From assembly GCA_036759125.1 (NCBI GenBank), contig DAIOVG010000016.1:1-27035 (forward strand): 27,035 nt of DNA. The letters are read 5' to 3'. The notes beneath the pieces are model-generated. The model was not told the DNA's origin and ran no database searches. It saw nothing but the letters and a program-made list of their open reading frames with translations. The stretch is from CAXXOK01 sp036759125. GTDB taxonomy: Bacteria; Bacillota; Clostridia; Christensenellales; Aristaeellaceae. Shown piece after piece: positions 1 through 8,482 of the stretch. The position numbers were made by a program, and so were the translations under genes. Positions within the stretch are counted from its first letter, which is position 1. Each line of letters opens with the position of its first letter.

Positions 1-1
1 G

Positions 2-1450
2 ACCGGCGAATACACCATCGTGCCGATGTCGTGCGAGCTGTATTCCGATTCGGTCACGGCCATCCAGGCGCTGACACGGCTGAAGGCCAAAAGCGAGCAC
101 TGCTACATGCTGGAATCGGTGGAAAACCAGGAAAAGTTCGGCCGCTACACCTTTCTGGGCTACGAACCAAGCCTGGTGCTGGCCTGCACGGCCGGGCGGG
201 CGACGCTCAAGGCCGGGGACAGGCTGATCCGCGAGGGCGCCGACCCAAGCCGCATGATACGTGAGCTGCTAAGCGAGTACAAAAGCCCGCGCATGGAGCA
301 CCTGCCCTCGTTTACGGGCGGGCTGGTGGGCTATTTCGCCTATGACTACATACAGTATTCCGAGCCCACCCTGGTGCTGGATGCCGACGACCAGGAAAAC
401 TTTCAGGACGTCGACCTGATGCTGTTCGACCGCGTTATTGCGTTTGACAACATCCGCAACAAGATTATCCTGATTGCCAACATCGCCTGCAAGGACATGG
501 AAACCAGCTACCAAAAAGGCGCGGAAGCGCTCCGGGAGATGAAAACCCTCATCCTGCACGGCGAGGCCTGCGCGCCGCAGCCGCCCAAGCTGACCTCCCC
601 CCTGCGGGCGCTGTTTACCGAGGACGAATTCTGCCGCATGGTGGAAAAGGCCAAGCATTACATTTACGAGGGCGATATTTTCCAGGTGGTGCTCTCTAAC
701 CGCCTGGACGCGGACTTCAAGGGCAGCCTTCTGGATGCCTACCGGGTGCTGCGCTGCACCAACCCGTCCCCCTATATGTTCTACTTCTCGGGGGATGATA
801 TCGAGGTCGCCGGGGCGTCGCCCGAAACCCTGGTGAAGCTGGAAAACGGCGAGCTGTACACCTTTCCGCTGGCAGGCACGCGCCCGCGCGGCGAGACGCC
901 CGCCGAGGACAAGCGCCTGGAGGAGGAGCTGCTGCGCGACCCCAAGGAGCTGGCCGAGCACAACATGCTGGTGGATTTAGGGCGTAACGACCTGGGACGC
1001 ATTGCAAAGTTCGGCAGCGTGAAGGTGGAAAAATACCTGAGTATTGAGCGCTTCTCCCACGTAATGCACATCGGCTCCACCGTGCGCGGGGAGATTGTAC
1101 AGGGCAAGGATGCCCTCGACGCCGTGGAGGCGGTGCTGCCCGCGGGGACGCTCTCCGGCGCGCCGAAAATCCGCGCGTGCGAGATCATCAACGAGCTGGA
1201 AAACAACAAGCGCGGGCTGTACGGCGGGGCGATCGGCTATATCGACTTCGCGGGGAACCTGGACACGTGCATTGCCATCCGCATCGCTTATGCCAAGAAC
1301 GGGCGCGTGTTCATCCGCTCAGGCGCGGGCATCGTTGCCGACAGCGTACCCAAAACCGAGCACCAGGAATGCATCAACAAGGCGAAGGCCGTAGTGAAAG
1401 CGCTGGAACTGGCGCAGGAAGGACTGGACCATGATTGTATTAATCGATAA
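2..1450 (+). CDS. trpE: Anthranilate synthase component I (5' end beyond window)
   Basis: Catalytic subunit of anthranilate synthase, converting chorismate plus ammonia (delivered by TrpG) to anthranilate, the first committed step of tryptophan synthesis in the cytoplasm. The reading frame is open to the left edge (it reads TGEYTIVP before the first internal GTG/ATG codons), so the true N-terminus lies outside. Visible marks are the N-terminal feedback-site motif MLES followed by FGRYTFLGYEP, and the C-terminal chorismate-binding domain with ASPETLV, GTRPRGETPAED, DLGRNDLGR, SHVMHIGS and PAGTLSGAPK. The C-terminus overlaps trpG by 20 bases, consistent with translational coupling of the two subunits. 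PabB is the alternative, but the seven-gene trp context decides for TrpE. Confidence 0.97.
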   Translation, partial: TGEYTIVPMSCELYSDSVTAIQALTRLKAKSEHCYMLESVENQEKFGRYTFLGYEPSLVLACTAGRATLKAGDRLIREGADPSRMIRELLSEYKSPRMEHLPSFTGGLVGYFAYDYIQYSEPTLVLDADDQENFQDVDLMLFDRVIAFDNIRNKIILIANIACKDMETSYQKGAEALREMKTLILHGEACAPQPPKLTSPLRALFTEDEFCRMVEKAKHYIYEGDIFQVVLSNRLDADFKGSLLDAYRVLRCTNPSPYMFYFSGDDIEVAGASPETLVKLENGELYTFPLAGTRPRGETPAEDKRLEEELLRDPKELAEHNMLVDLGRNDLGRIAKFGSVKVEKYLSIERFSHVMHIGSTVRGEIVQGKDALDAVEAVLPAGTLSGAPKIRACEIINELENNKRGLYGGAIGYIDFAGNLDTCIAIRIAYAKNGRVFIRSGAGIVADSVPKTEHQECINKAKAVVKALELAQEGLDHDCINR

Positions 1451-1997
1451 TTACGACAGCTTTTCCTACAATCTCTATCAGCTCATCGGCACCCTGCACC
1501 CGGACATCCGCGTGGTGCGCAACGATGAGCTGACGGTCAACCAGGTGCGCGAGCTGCACCCAAGCCACGTTATCCTCTCCCCCGGGCCGGGCTACCCGCG
1601 CGACGCGGGCATCTGCGTGGAGGCGGCGAAAAACCTGGGTGACGACATCAAGGTGCTGGGCGTTTGCCTCGGCCATCAGGCGATTTGCGAAGCCTTCGGC
1701 GCAACGGTCAGCCACGCCAAGCAGCTGATGCACGGACGGCAGTCCATGATCTCGGTCAAGGCGAGCTGCCCCCTGTTCAAGGGGCTGATGCCGTGGATCC
1801 CCGCCGGGCGCTACCACTCGCTGGCGGCCAAGCGCGATACCCTGCCCCAGGAGCTCAAAATCATGGCCGAGACCGACGACGGCGAGGTGATGGCCGTGCA
1901 GCATGTTTCACGGCCCATCTACGGCCTGCAATTTCACCCTGAAAGCATTTTAACGCCCGACGGCGCGAAGATCCTTTCCAACTTCATCAGCCTGTGA
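1431..1997 (+). CDS. trpG: Anthranilate synthase component II (glutamine amidotransferase)
   Basis: Class I glutamine amidotransferase of 188 aa that releases ammonia from glutamine for TrpE. The catalytic triad is visible: Cys79 in GVCLGHQ, and His169 and Glu171 in FHPES. The oxyanion motif SPGPGYP and the N-terminal IDNYDSFSYNL are typical. The start ATG lies inside the end of trpE, preceded by AGGAAGGA seven bases upstream. It is a separate gene, not fused to trpE or trpD. TrpG is sometimes shared with folate synthesis (PabA); no pab gene is visible here to judge that. Confidence 0.97.
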   Translation: MIVLIDNYDSFSYNLYQLIGTLHPDIRVVRNDELTVNQVRELHPSHVILSPGPGYPRDAGICVEAAKNLGDDIKVLGVCLGHQAICEAFGATVSHAKQLMHGRQSMISVKASCPLFKGLMPWIPAGRYHSLAAKRDTLPQELKIMAETDDGEVMAVQHVSRPIYGLQFHPESILTPDGAKILSNFISL

Positions 1998-2010
1998 AAG
2001 GAGGCAGCCG

Positions 2011-3033
2011 ATGATTACACAAGCAACCGCCAAGCTGATTGACCGCCAGAACCTGACCTACGGCGAGGCCGAGGCCGTGATGGACCAGATTATGTCCGGC
2101 ACGCCAAGCCCTGTGCAGACGGCCGCGTTTTTAGCCGCGCTGTCGGCCAAGGGCGAAACCGTGGACGAGATCGCCGCCTGCGCTTCGGTGATGCGCCGCC
2201 ACGCCAAGCGGGTGAACCACAACCTGGACCTTTTGGAAATCGTCGGCACCGGGGGCGACGGGGCGCAGACCTTTAACATTTCCACGACCTCCGCCATCGT
2301 GGCCGCGGCAGGCGGTATCAAGGTGGCCAAGCACGGCAACCGCGCGGCGTCCAGTAAATGCGGGGCGGCGGACTGCCTGGAGGCGCTGGGCGTGAACATC
2401 TCCCAGAGCCCGGAACGCTGCGTGGAACTCCTCAACCAGATCGGCATCTGCTTTTTCTTCGCGCAGCAGTACCACGCGTCGATGAAGAACGTCGCCCCTG
2501 TGCGCAGGGAAATGGGCGTGCGCACGATTTTCAACATTCTGGGGCCTTTGACCAACCCCGCCTCCGCTACCATGCAGGTGCTAGGGGTGTTTGCCGAGCA
2601 CCTGGTGGAGCCGCTGGCGCATGCGCTTGCAAAGCTGGGCGTCAGGCGCGGCATGGTGGTGTACGGCGTGGATAAGCTGGATGAAATCAGCCTGTCCGCG
2701 CCGACCCTTGTATGCGAATTTAGCGGGGAGGATTTCAAAACCTATACCATCAAGCCGCAGGACTTCGGCATGGAGCCGTGCCTGAAGGCCGAGCTTACAG
2801 GCGGCACACCGGAGGACAACGCGGCCATCACCCGCGCGATCTTCGCCGGCAAGCAGGGGCCGATGCGCAACGCCGTGCTGCTCAACGCGGGCGCGGGGCT
2901 GTACATCGGCGGCAAGGCAAACACCCATGCCCAGGGCGTGCAGCTCGCCGCCGCGCTGATCGACAGCGGGGCGGCCATGCGGAAGCTTAACGAGTTCATC
3001 GCCCAGTCCAACGCCGGAGGGCAGCCCGCATGA
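2011..3033 (+). CDS. trpD: Anthranilate phosphoribosyltransferase
   Basis: Transfers phosphoribose from PRPP to anthranilate, the second step of the pathway. The 340-aa length is normal for stand-alone TrpD. The PRPP-binding glycine loop VGTGGDGAQTFNIST, the KHGNRAASSKCGAAD motif and the NPA-containing GPLTNPA segment are all present. A perfect AAAGGAGG ribosome binding site stands just after the trpG stop. The stop overlaps the trpC start as ATGA, so the two are probably translationally coupled. Confidence 0.97.
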   Translation: MITQATAKLIDRQNLTYGEAEAVMDQIMSGTPSPVQTAAFLAALSAKGETVDEIAACASVMRRHAKRVNHNLDLLEIVGTGGDGAQTFNISTTSAIVAAAGGIKVAKHGNRAASSKCGAADCLEALGVNISQSPERCVELLNQIGICFFFAQQYHASMKNVAPVRREMGVRTIFNILGPLTNPASATMQVLGVFAEHLVEPLAHALAKLGVRRGMVVYGVDKLDEISLSAPTLVCEFSGEDFKTYTIKPQDFGMEPCLKAELTGGTPEDNAAITRAIFAGKQGPMRNAVLLNAGAGLYIGGKANTHAQGVQLAAALIDSGAAMRKLNEFIAQSNAGGQPA

Positions 3034-3812
3034 TTCTCAGTGAGCTGGCCGCCCACGCCCGCAAGCGTGTGGAAGCCGCCAAGCAAGAAAAGCCTCTTGA
3101 GGCCATCCGCGCCCAGGCGCTTGCGCTGCCCAAGGGCGACTTCCGCTTTGAAAAGGCGCTCCGGCAACCCCGCGCCGCGCTGATCTGCGAGGTGAAAAAG
3201 GCCTCGCCCTCCAAGGGCGTGATCGACGCGGAATTCGACTACCTTGCCATTGCGCGGGATTATCAGGCGGGCGGGGCGGACTGCATCAGCTGCCTGACCG
3301 AGCCCAAATGGTTCCTGGGTTCGGATGAAATCTTTGCGGATATCCGCAAAGCGGTGACCCTGCCCATGCTGCGCAAGGATTTCACCGTGGACGAATATCA
3401 GCTGTACGAATCCACGCTCCTCGGCGCGGACGCGGTGCTGTTGATTTGCGCCCTGCTGGATACCCGGACCATCGCGCGGTATCTGGGCATCTGTGAGGCG
3501 CTCGGCATCAGCGCCCTGGTGGAGACGCACGACGCCGCGGAGATCGGTTCGGCGGTACGGGCGGGCGCGCGGCTGATCGGCGTCAACAACCGCAATCTGA
3601 AGGACTTTTCCGTCGACTTTTCCAACGCGGAATCCCTGCGCAGGTTGGTCCCGGAAACAGCAGTGTTCGTGGCAGAATCCGGCGTGCAAAGCCCCGCCGA
3701 CGTGGCGGCGCTGCGGCAGGCGGGGGCGGGCGCGGTGCTGGTGGGTGAGGCGCTGATGCGCGCCGAAAACAGACAAGAAATGCTCCAACAATTTCTGGAG
3801 GCTGCCCAATGA
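3030..3812 (+). CDS. trpC: Indole-3-glycerol phosphate synthase
   Basis: TIM-barrel enzyme (260 aa) that closes the indole ring, turning CdRP into indole-3-glycerol phosphate. The active-site strand CEVKKASPSKG (Glu54, Lys56), the LRKDF motif with the second catalytic lysine, and GVNNRNL and AESG near the C-terminus are all visible. It starts within the trpD stop (ATGA overlap) and ends in an ATGA overlap with trpF. It is not fused to trpF, unlike the enterobacterial TrpC-F protein. Confidence 0.96.
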   Translation: MILSELAAHARKRVEAAKQEKPLEAIRAQALALPKGDFRFEKALRQPRAALICEVKKASPSKGVIDAEFDYLAIARDYQAGGADCISCLTEPKWFLGSDEIFADIRKAVTLPMLRKDFTVDEYQLYESTLLGADAVLLICALLDTRTIARYLGICEALGISALVETHDAAEIGSAVRAGARLIGVNNRNLKDFSVDFSNAESLRRLVPETAVFVAESGVQSPADVAALRQAGAGAVLVGEALMRAENRQEMLQQFLEAAQ

Positions 3813-4426
3813 ACGGAGTGCAAATCAAAATCTGCGGCCTGTTCCGCCCGGAGGACGCGCAGGCGGTGAACGCCGCCATGCCCGACTACGCCGGCTTTGT
3901 CTTCTACGAAAAGAGCAAGCGCAATGTATCCCCCGCGCTGGCCGGAGAGCTGCGCGCTGCGATGGATGCAACCATCCGCACCGTGGGGGTGTTCGTGGGC
4001 GCGCCGGTGGCGCAGATCGCGGCGCTGTACCAAAACCAAACCATTTCCGTGGCACAGCTCCACGGCATTGAAGATGATCTGACCGTTGCCGCGCTGCGCA
4101 AAGCCGCGCCGGGCATGGAAATCTGGCAGGCGTTCAAGGTGCGCACGGAGGCCGATCTTCTCCGGGCCGAGCAAAGCCGCGCGGATCAGGTGCTGCTGGA
4201 CGGCGGCGCGGGCGAGGGCAAGCCCTTCGACTGGCGGCTGGCCGACGCGTTCCCCCGCCCCTTCATATTGGCGGGCGGGCTGACGCCGGACACGATCCCC
4301 TGTGCCATCCAAACGCTGCACCCCATGATGGTGGACCTGTCCACCGGGGTGGAAACGGACGGGGTGAAGGACCCGGATAAAATACTGGCGGCGGTACGCG
4401 CGGTTCAGACTACTAATGCCAAATAA
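3809..4426 (+). CDS. trpF: Phosphoribosylanthranilate isomerase
   Basis: TIM-barrel isomerase (205 aa) that makes CdRP from phosphoribosylanthranilate. KICGL carries the catalytic cysteine near the N-terminus, and VLLDGGAGEGKPFDW carries the catalytic aspartate; LAGGLTPDTI is the phosphate-binding turn. The start overlaps the trpC stop. The last codons (Asn-Ala-Lys-stop) lie inside the left terminal inverted repeat of the palindromic element at 4417-4579, so the original 3' end may have been replaced by the repeat without loss of the fold. Confidence 0.95.
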   Translation: MNGVQIKICGLFRPEDAQAVNAAMPDYAGFVFYEKSKRNVSPALAGELRAAMDATIRTVGVFVGAPVAQIAALYQNQTISVAQLHGIEDDLTVAALRKAAPGMEIWQAFKVRTEADLLRAEQSRADQVLLDGGAGEGKPFDWRLADAFPRPFILAGGLTPDTIPCAIQTLHPMMVDLSTGVETDGVKDPDKILAAVRAVQTTNAK

Positions 4427-4579
4427 TACCCAAAGCACTTGCTTGATGCCGCGAAGGATTTATCGTAGATTATGCCTGCGAAAGACGAAGTAGTAGCAGC
4501 GCTACGTCGAGGATTTCGCAGGCGCAAGATACGGGAAATCTATCCGGCAGCGCGCAGGGGATCTGAGTAGTATTTGGCA
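4417..4579. repeat. Family 1 palindromic element, copy A (between trpF and trpB)
   Basis: A 163-bp imperfect palindrome. Its ends are a 13-bp inverted repeat with one mismatch (TGCCAAATAATAC at 4417 and GTAGTATTTGGCA at 4567). Inner paired blocks include TGCCG (4447) with CGGCA (4545), GATTT with AAATC, and a perfect GCCTGCGAAA/TTTCGCAGGC stem around a GTAG...CTAC tip. The right half (4488-4561) matches 20248-20321 at about 64 of 74 bases. The left end contains the trpF stop codon; the right end stops just before the trpB ribosome binding site. As RNA it would be a long hairpin in the middle of the trp message; as DNA it resembles a MITE-like or REP-like element. Confidence 0.85.
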
Positions 4580-4594
4580 AAAAGGAGCAAAGCA

Positions 4595-5775
<1,181 letters not shown>

Positions 5776-5779
<4 letters not shown>

Positions 5780-6549
5780 ATACCATCGCACAGGCCTTTG
5801 AAGGGCATAAGGCGTTCGTCGCGTTTCTCACCTGCGGCGACCCGGATCTGGACACCACCGAGCAGCTGATCCTCGCCATGGATAAGGCGGGCGCGGATTT
5901 GATAGAGCTGGGTGTTCCCTTTTCCGATCCCACCGCCGAAGGGCCGGTCATTATGGCCGCCAGCGAGCGCGCCCTGCAGGCCGGAACCACCACAGATCGG
6001 ATTTTTCAAATGGTCGGCAGCATCCGGGCCAGGGTGCGGGCGCCCCTGGCGATGATGACCTATGCCAACGTCGTGTTCTCCTACGGCACAGAGCGCTACC
6101 TTGCAGCCGCGCAGGCCGCGGGTATCGCCGCGCTGATCCTGCCGGACGTTCCCTTTGAGGAAAAGGCGGAGTTCGCCCCCGCCTGCAGGGCGCACGGCAT
6201 ACAGTTCATTTCGCTGGTCGCGCCGACATCCAAAGAGCGCATCCAGATGATCGCCTCGCAGGCCGAGGGCTTTGTGTACCTGGTCTCGTCGCTGGGCGTG
6301 ACCGGCGCGCGCGCGGAAATCACCACCGATATCGGCGAGATGGTCGGCCGCATCCGCGAGGCGACCAACCTGCCCGTCGCGGTGGGCTTTGGCATCTCCA
6401 CCCCGGAGCAGGCCAGGGCCATGGCCCAGCAGGCCGACGGCGTGATCGTCGGCTCGGCCATCGTCAAGCTCATTGCCGAGCACGGCAAGAACGCCGTGGA
6501 GCCTGTGAAGGCCTATATACGGGCGATGAAACAGGCGATTGCGGACTGA
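5776..6549 (+). CDS. trpA: Tryptophan synthase alpha chain
   Basis: TIM-barrel subunit (257 aa) cleaving indole-3-glycerol phosphate to indole, which is channelled to TrpB. The catalytic Glu44 is in LIELGVPFSDP. The second catalytic acid, Asp60 of the Salmonella enzyme, is here Glu55 in DPTAEGP, a conservative substitution I recall from other clostridial TrpA proteins. The C-terminal phosphate site (GFGISTPEQA, VGSAIVK) is intact. It starts in the trpB stop (ATGA) and is the last gene of the operon, followed four bases later by a terminator. Confidence 0.96.
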
Positions 6550-6552
6550 CAT

Positions 6553-6580
6553 AAAAAAGCACCCCGTAAGGGGTGCTTTT
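6553..6580. terminator. Bidirectional intrinsic terminator, trpA / exonuclease
   Basis: A perfect GCACCCC/GGGGTGC stem with a GTAA-type loop, flanked by an A-run on the left and a T-run on the right, lies between the convergent trpA and exonuclease genes. It can terminate transcription from both sides. Confidence 0.9.
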
Positions 6581-6587
6581 GATTTGA

Positions 6588-7124
6588 TTACAGGTACTGT
6601 CTGCGGATAAAGCGCTCCATGCTCAGACCCTTTTCCATGTAGTCCAACAGCAGCAGGGCGGCGGCGCGGCTGTCGCTGTCGGCATGGTGGTGGTCCAGCG
6701 TGATGCCCACATGCTCCGACAGGGTATTGAGCCTGTGGTTTGGAAGCTTGGGGTAGCACACCCGCCCCATGGCGCAGGTGCACGCAAAATTGACGTAGGG
6801 CTTCCACACAATGCCGTAGGCGTTCAGGCAGCTTTTGAGCACGCCCATATCAAACGGCGCATAGTGCGCCACCAGAATACCGCTGTCAAACAGCGGCCTG
6901 ATCTGCCCCCACAGCTCCTGGAAGGTGGGCTGATCCCTGACCATCTCCGGCGTGATGCCGGTCAGCTTCACGTTGAACACGTCAAACCGCACCTGCGGAT
7001 CGACGAGCGAATACCATTCGTCCGTGATCGCGCCGTTGTCCACAACGGTGATGCCGAGCGCGCTCATTCGGTTGTTTGCGGCGTTGGGGGTTTCCACATC
7101 GAAAACTATGTAGCGGTTGTTCAC
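6588..7124 (-). CDS. DEDDh-family 3'-5' exonuclease (DNA polymerase III epsilon-like)
   Basis: A 178-aa stand-alone exonuclease domain of the DnaQ/epsilon type, expected to remove nucleotides from 3' ends of DNA or RNA with two metal ions. The motifs are complete: Exo I DVET (Asp9, Glu11), Exo II AHYAPFDMG, and Exo III HHADSDSRA with the DEDDh histidine and aspartate. No polymerase, helicase or BRCT domain is attached, so it is a small accessory exonuclease rather than PolC. The start is GTG with GAGGAGA seven bases upstream. It lies 27 bases after the DUF6979 gene and is probably the last gene of that four-gene unit. Its substrate cannot be told from sequence. Confidence 0.9.
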   Translation of the reverse strand: MNNRYIVFDVETPNAANNRMSALGITVVDNGAITDEWYSLVDPQVRFDVFNVKLTGITPEMVRDQPTFQELWGQIRPLFDSGILVAHYAPFDMGVLKSCLNAYGIVWKPYVNFACTCAMGRVCYPKLPNHRLNTLSEHVGITLDHHHADSDSRAAALLLLDYMEKGLSMERFIRRQYL

Positions 7125-7151
7125 GATTGTCTCCTCTGCGCTGCTCTGTTC

Positions 7152-7499
7152 TTATTCTGGCATCAGGTCATAGCTATATAGCGCCAACACGACATCCATT
7201 TGGCTGTTATGCGTTTTATGATTTCCATTCAGGATGCTTTCCCATAACGCTTTTGGCGTTGTGTTACATGCGCAATGCGCTGCCAGGTAACTTCTTGCGT
7301 CACGCGCATGCAGCGCGTTTGGCGATTGTAACGTTTGATCATATAAAGCTAAAAAGGTTGTTCTCGGACAGCTCTTTCTTTGTGATGCGCTCCCCTTAGG
7401 ATAAATTTCACAGCTTGCCTTGTCCCATGCTTCTCTTGGAGAAAGGTTGCAGTTTACATATTGTGCCGCTCGAACTGCAATTTGCCCATATTTGTTCAT
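7152..7499 (-). CDS. DUF6979-like protein
   Basis: A 115-aa protein that resembles the DUF6979 family from memory of its pattern: MNKYGQIAVRAAQY at the N-terminus, SPREAWDKASCEIYP, then a Ser/Lys/Cys-Pro segment (SQRKSCPRTTFLALY), and near the C-terminus NSQMDVVLALYSYDLM. Function is unknown; no signal peptide or membrane segment is visible, so it is likely cytoplasmic. The ATG at 7499 is preferred to a TTG 15 bases upstream because GGAGG lies eight bases before it. Its start overlaps the stop of the 35-aa ORF at 7496-7603 as ATGA, suggesting coupling. Codon use is more AT-rich than in the trp genes. Confidence 0.75.
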   Translation of the reverse strand: MNKYGQIAVRAAQYVNCNLSPREAWDKASCEIYPKGSASQRKSCPRTTFLALYDQTLQSPNALHARDARSYLAAHCACNTTPKALWESILNGNHKTHNSQMDVVLALYSYDLMPE

Positions 7500-7603
7500 T
7501 CGCCAATCCTCCAATATGGAAAAACGGTACTAGAGAGTAACTGTAACATATGTGTTTCACTAAGACAATACGTTTCCTCCTTGCTGTCATCTTCCTCTGG
7601 CAT
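7496..7603 (-). CDS. Small ORF (35 aa) coupled to the DUF6979 gene
   Basis: A 35-codon frame starting ATG at 7603 and ending TGA at 7496, not recognised as any family. It has an AGGAGA ribosome binding site with a seven-base spacer, an acidic N-terminus (MPEEDDSKEE) and a hydrophobic C-terminal half ending VFPYWRIGE. Its stop overlaps the next start as ATGA. It could be a real small protein, or a leader ORF that sets translation of the DUF6979 gene. Length alone does not prove coding; the ribosome binding site and the overlap are the support. Confidence 0.5.
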   Translation of the reverse strand: MPEEDDSKEETYCLSETHMLQLLSSTVFPYWRIGE

Positions 7604-7661
7604 TGTTATGTCTCCTATGTATAACATGCCCTCAAAAAGGACTGGAATTCAGGACTACTCC

Positions 7662-8174
7662 CTACTCCACTATTGTTACATAGAAGAATATCCCCAAGGA
7701 AGTATATGCCATATAAGAATACTCCAGTTGTCCGATGATGATTGAGTTCGAATCCCCGTCTTCCATATGATCCAAAAGACCTAATAGACCCAAGAAATCC
7801 CAGATTTCTTCGACTGCGTCAATCGCGCCTGTTGCCATGGCCAACTCGCCGATACCATAAATAAAATTTAACGCAGAAAGGGTTGTTCCATCACTGGCAT
7901 ATAGCATCATTGCTTCGCTGATCTCCCCTGTTTCATGTGGTACGGAGACCAACATCGAGAGCGTATCATCAAAGCTTACAGTATAGACCTTTGAATAGCT
8001 TCCATCTTCAACCGATAAATTGTTCGACGTTATATAATGACCGGAGCCAGTTAGGATTGCCGCATATTCAAATTCCAGTTCAAAATCGTCAAAGGCGGGA
8101 AAGGCTGTGAGTGCCGATGCCGAAGTTGTTAATAGGAGCAAGGATAACAAAACAAGGGACAGTGCTTTTTTCAT
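7662..8174 (-). CDS. Secreted protein of unknown function
   Basis: A 170-aa protein I do not recognise. It begins with a clear signal peptide (MKKALSLVLLSLLLLTTSASA, likely cut after ASA near residue 21), so the mature part should be outside the membrane; there is no lipobox cysteine. The mature protein is acidic, with a beta-rich look in the first half (phrases such as SYSKVYTVSFDDTLSMLVSV) and a hydrophobic, glycine/leucine-rich stretch (IWDFLGLLGLLDHM) in the second. GAGAGGA precedes the ATG, and a good promoter lies about 85 bases upstream. It is the first gene of the minus-strand cluster and is visibly AT-richer than the flanking operons. Confidence 0.7.
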   Translation of the reverse strand: MKKALSLVLLSLLLLTTSASALTAFPAFDDFELEFEYAAILTGSGHYITSNNLSVEDGSYSKVYTVSFDDTLSMLVSVPHETGEISEAMMLYASDGTTLSALNFIYGIGELAMATGAIDAVEEIWDFLGLLGLLDHMEDGDSNSIIIGQLEYSYMAYTSLGIFFYVTIVE

Positions 8175-8257
8175 AAGATATTGTTCCTCTCAATTTATAG
8201 TATTCTACGATTTTCCCGTTTCCATGCACAGAAATACAATCTGTTCTATTGGTCGTT

Positions 8258-8286
8258 ATTTTAACTATTTTCAAGCCATGGTTCAA
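8258..8286 (-). promoter_or_regulatory. Sigma-A-type promoter of the secreted-protein cluster
   Basis: On the minus strand TTGAAC (-35) and TAAAAT (-10) are separated by exactly 17 bases, about 85 bases upstream of the start at 8174. The 308 bases between this gene and the ferritin-like gene (8175-8482) hold only this promoter, an AT-rich leader and the terminator at 8417-8455. Confidence 0.65.
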
Positions 8287-8416
8287 GAACTTTTTTATCA
8301 ATATTGTGTTACGATTCTACAATATATGGGGATGAGGCAATATTGATACACACAATTACTACATATACAAGCGAAAACATAGGCATCTCACAAAATTGAA
8401 TGCTTCTTCACAAATA

Positions 8417-8455
8417 CAAGCAACCCGGCATTCCAGATGGATGCCGGGTTGCTTG
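8417..8455 (-). terminator. Intrinsic terminator of the ferritin-like gene
   Basis: A perfect 15-bp stem (CAAGCAACCCGGCAT paired with ATGCCGGGTTGCTTG, nine-base loop) lies 28 bases after the stop of the minus-strand gene. The following bases on the minus strand are only moderately T-rich (TATTTGTG). Confidence 0.75.
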
Positions 8456-8482
8456 TTGGGTTCTTGGTTCAGAAGTTGTCGC

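Noticed and set aside
2742..3809. A 355-codon minus-strand open frame across trpD and trpC
   Set aside because: Antisense shadow of two well-recognised enzymes in GC-rich DNA, with Arg/His/Gly-rich nonsense composition.
7743..7762. A tRNA T-arm-like string, GAGTTCGAATCCCCG
   Set aside because: It lies inside the secreted-protein gene on the other strand; no acceptor stem, anticodon arm or CCA end can be built around it.
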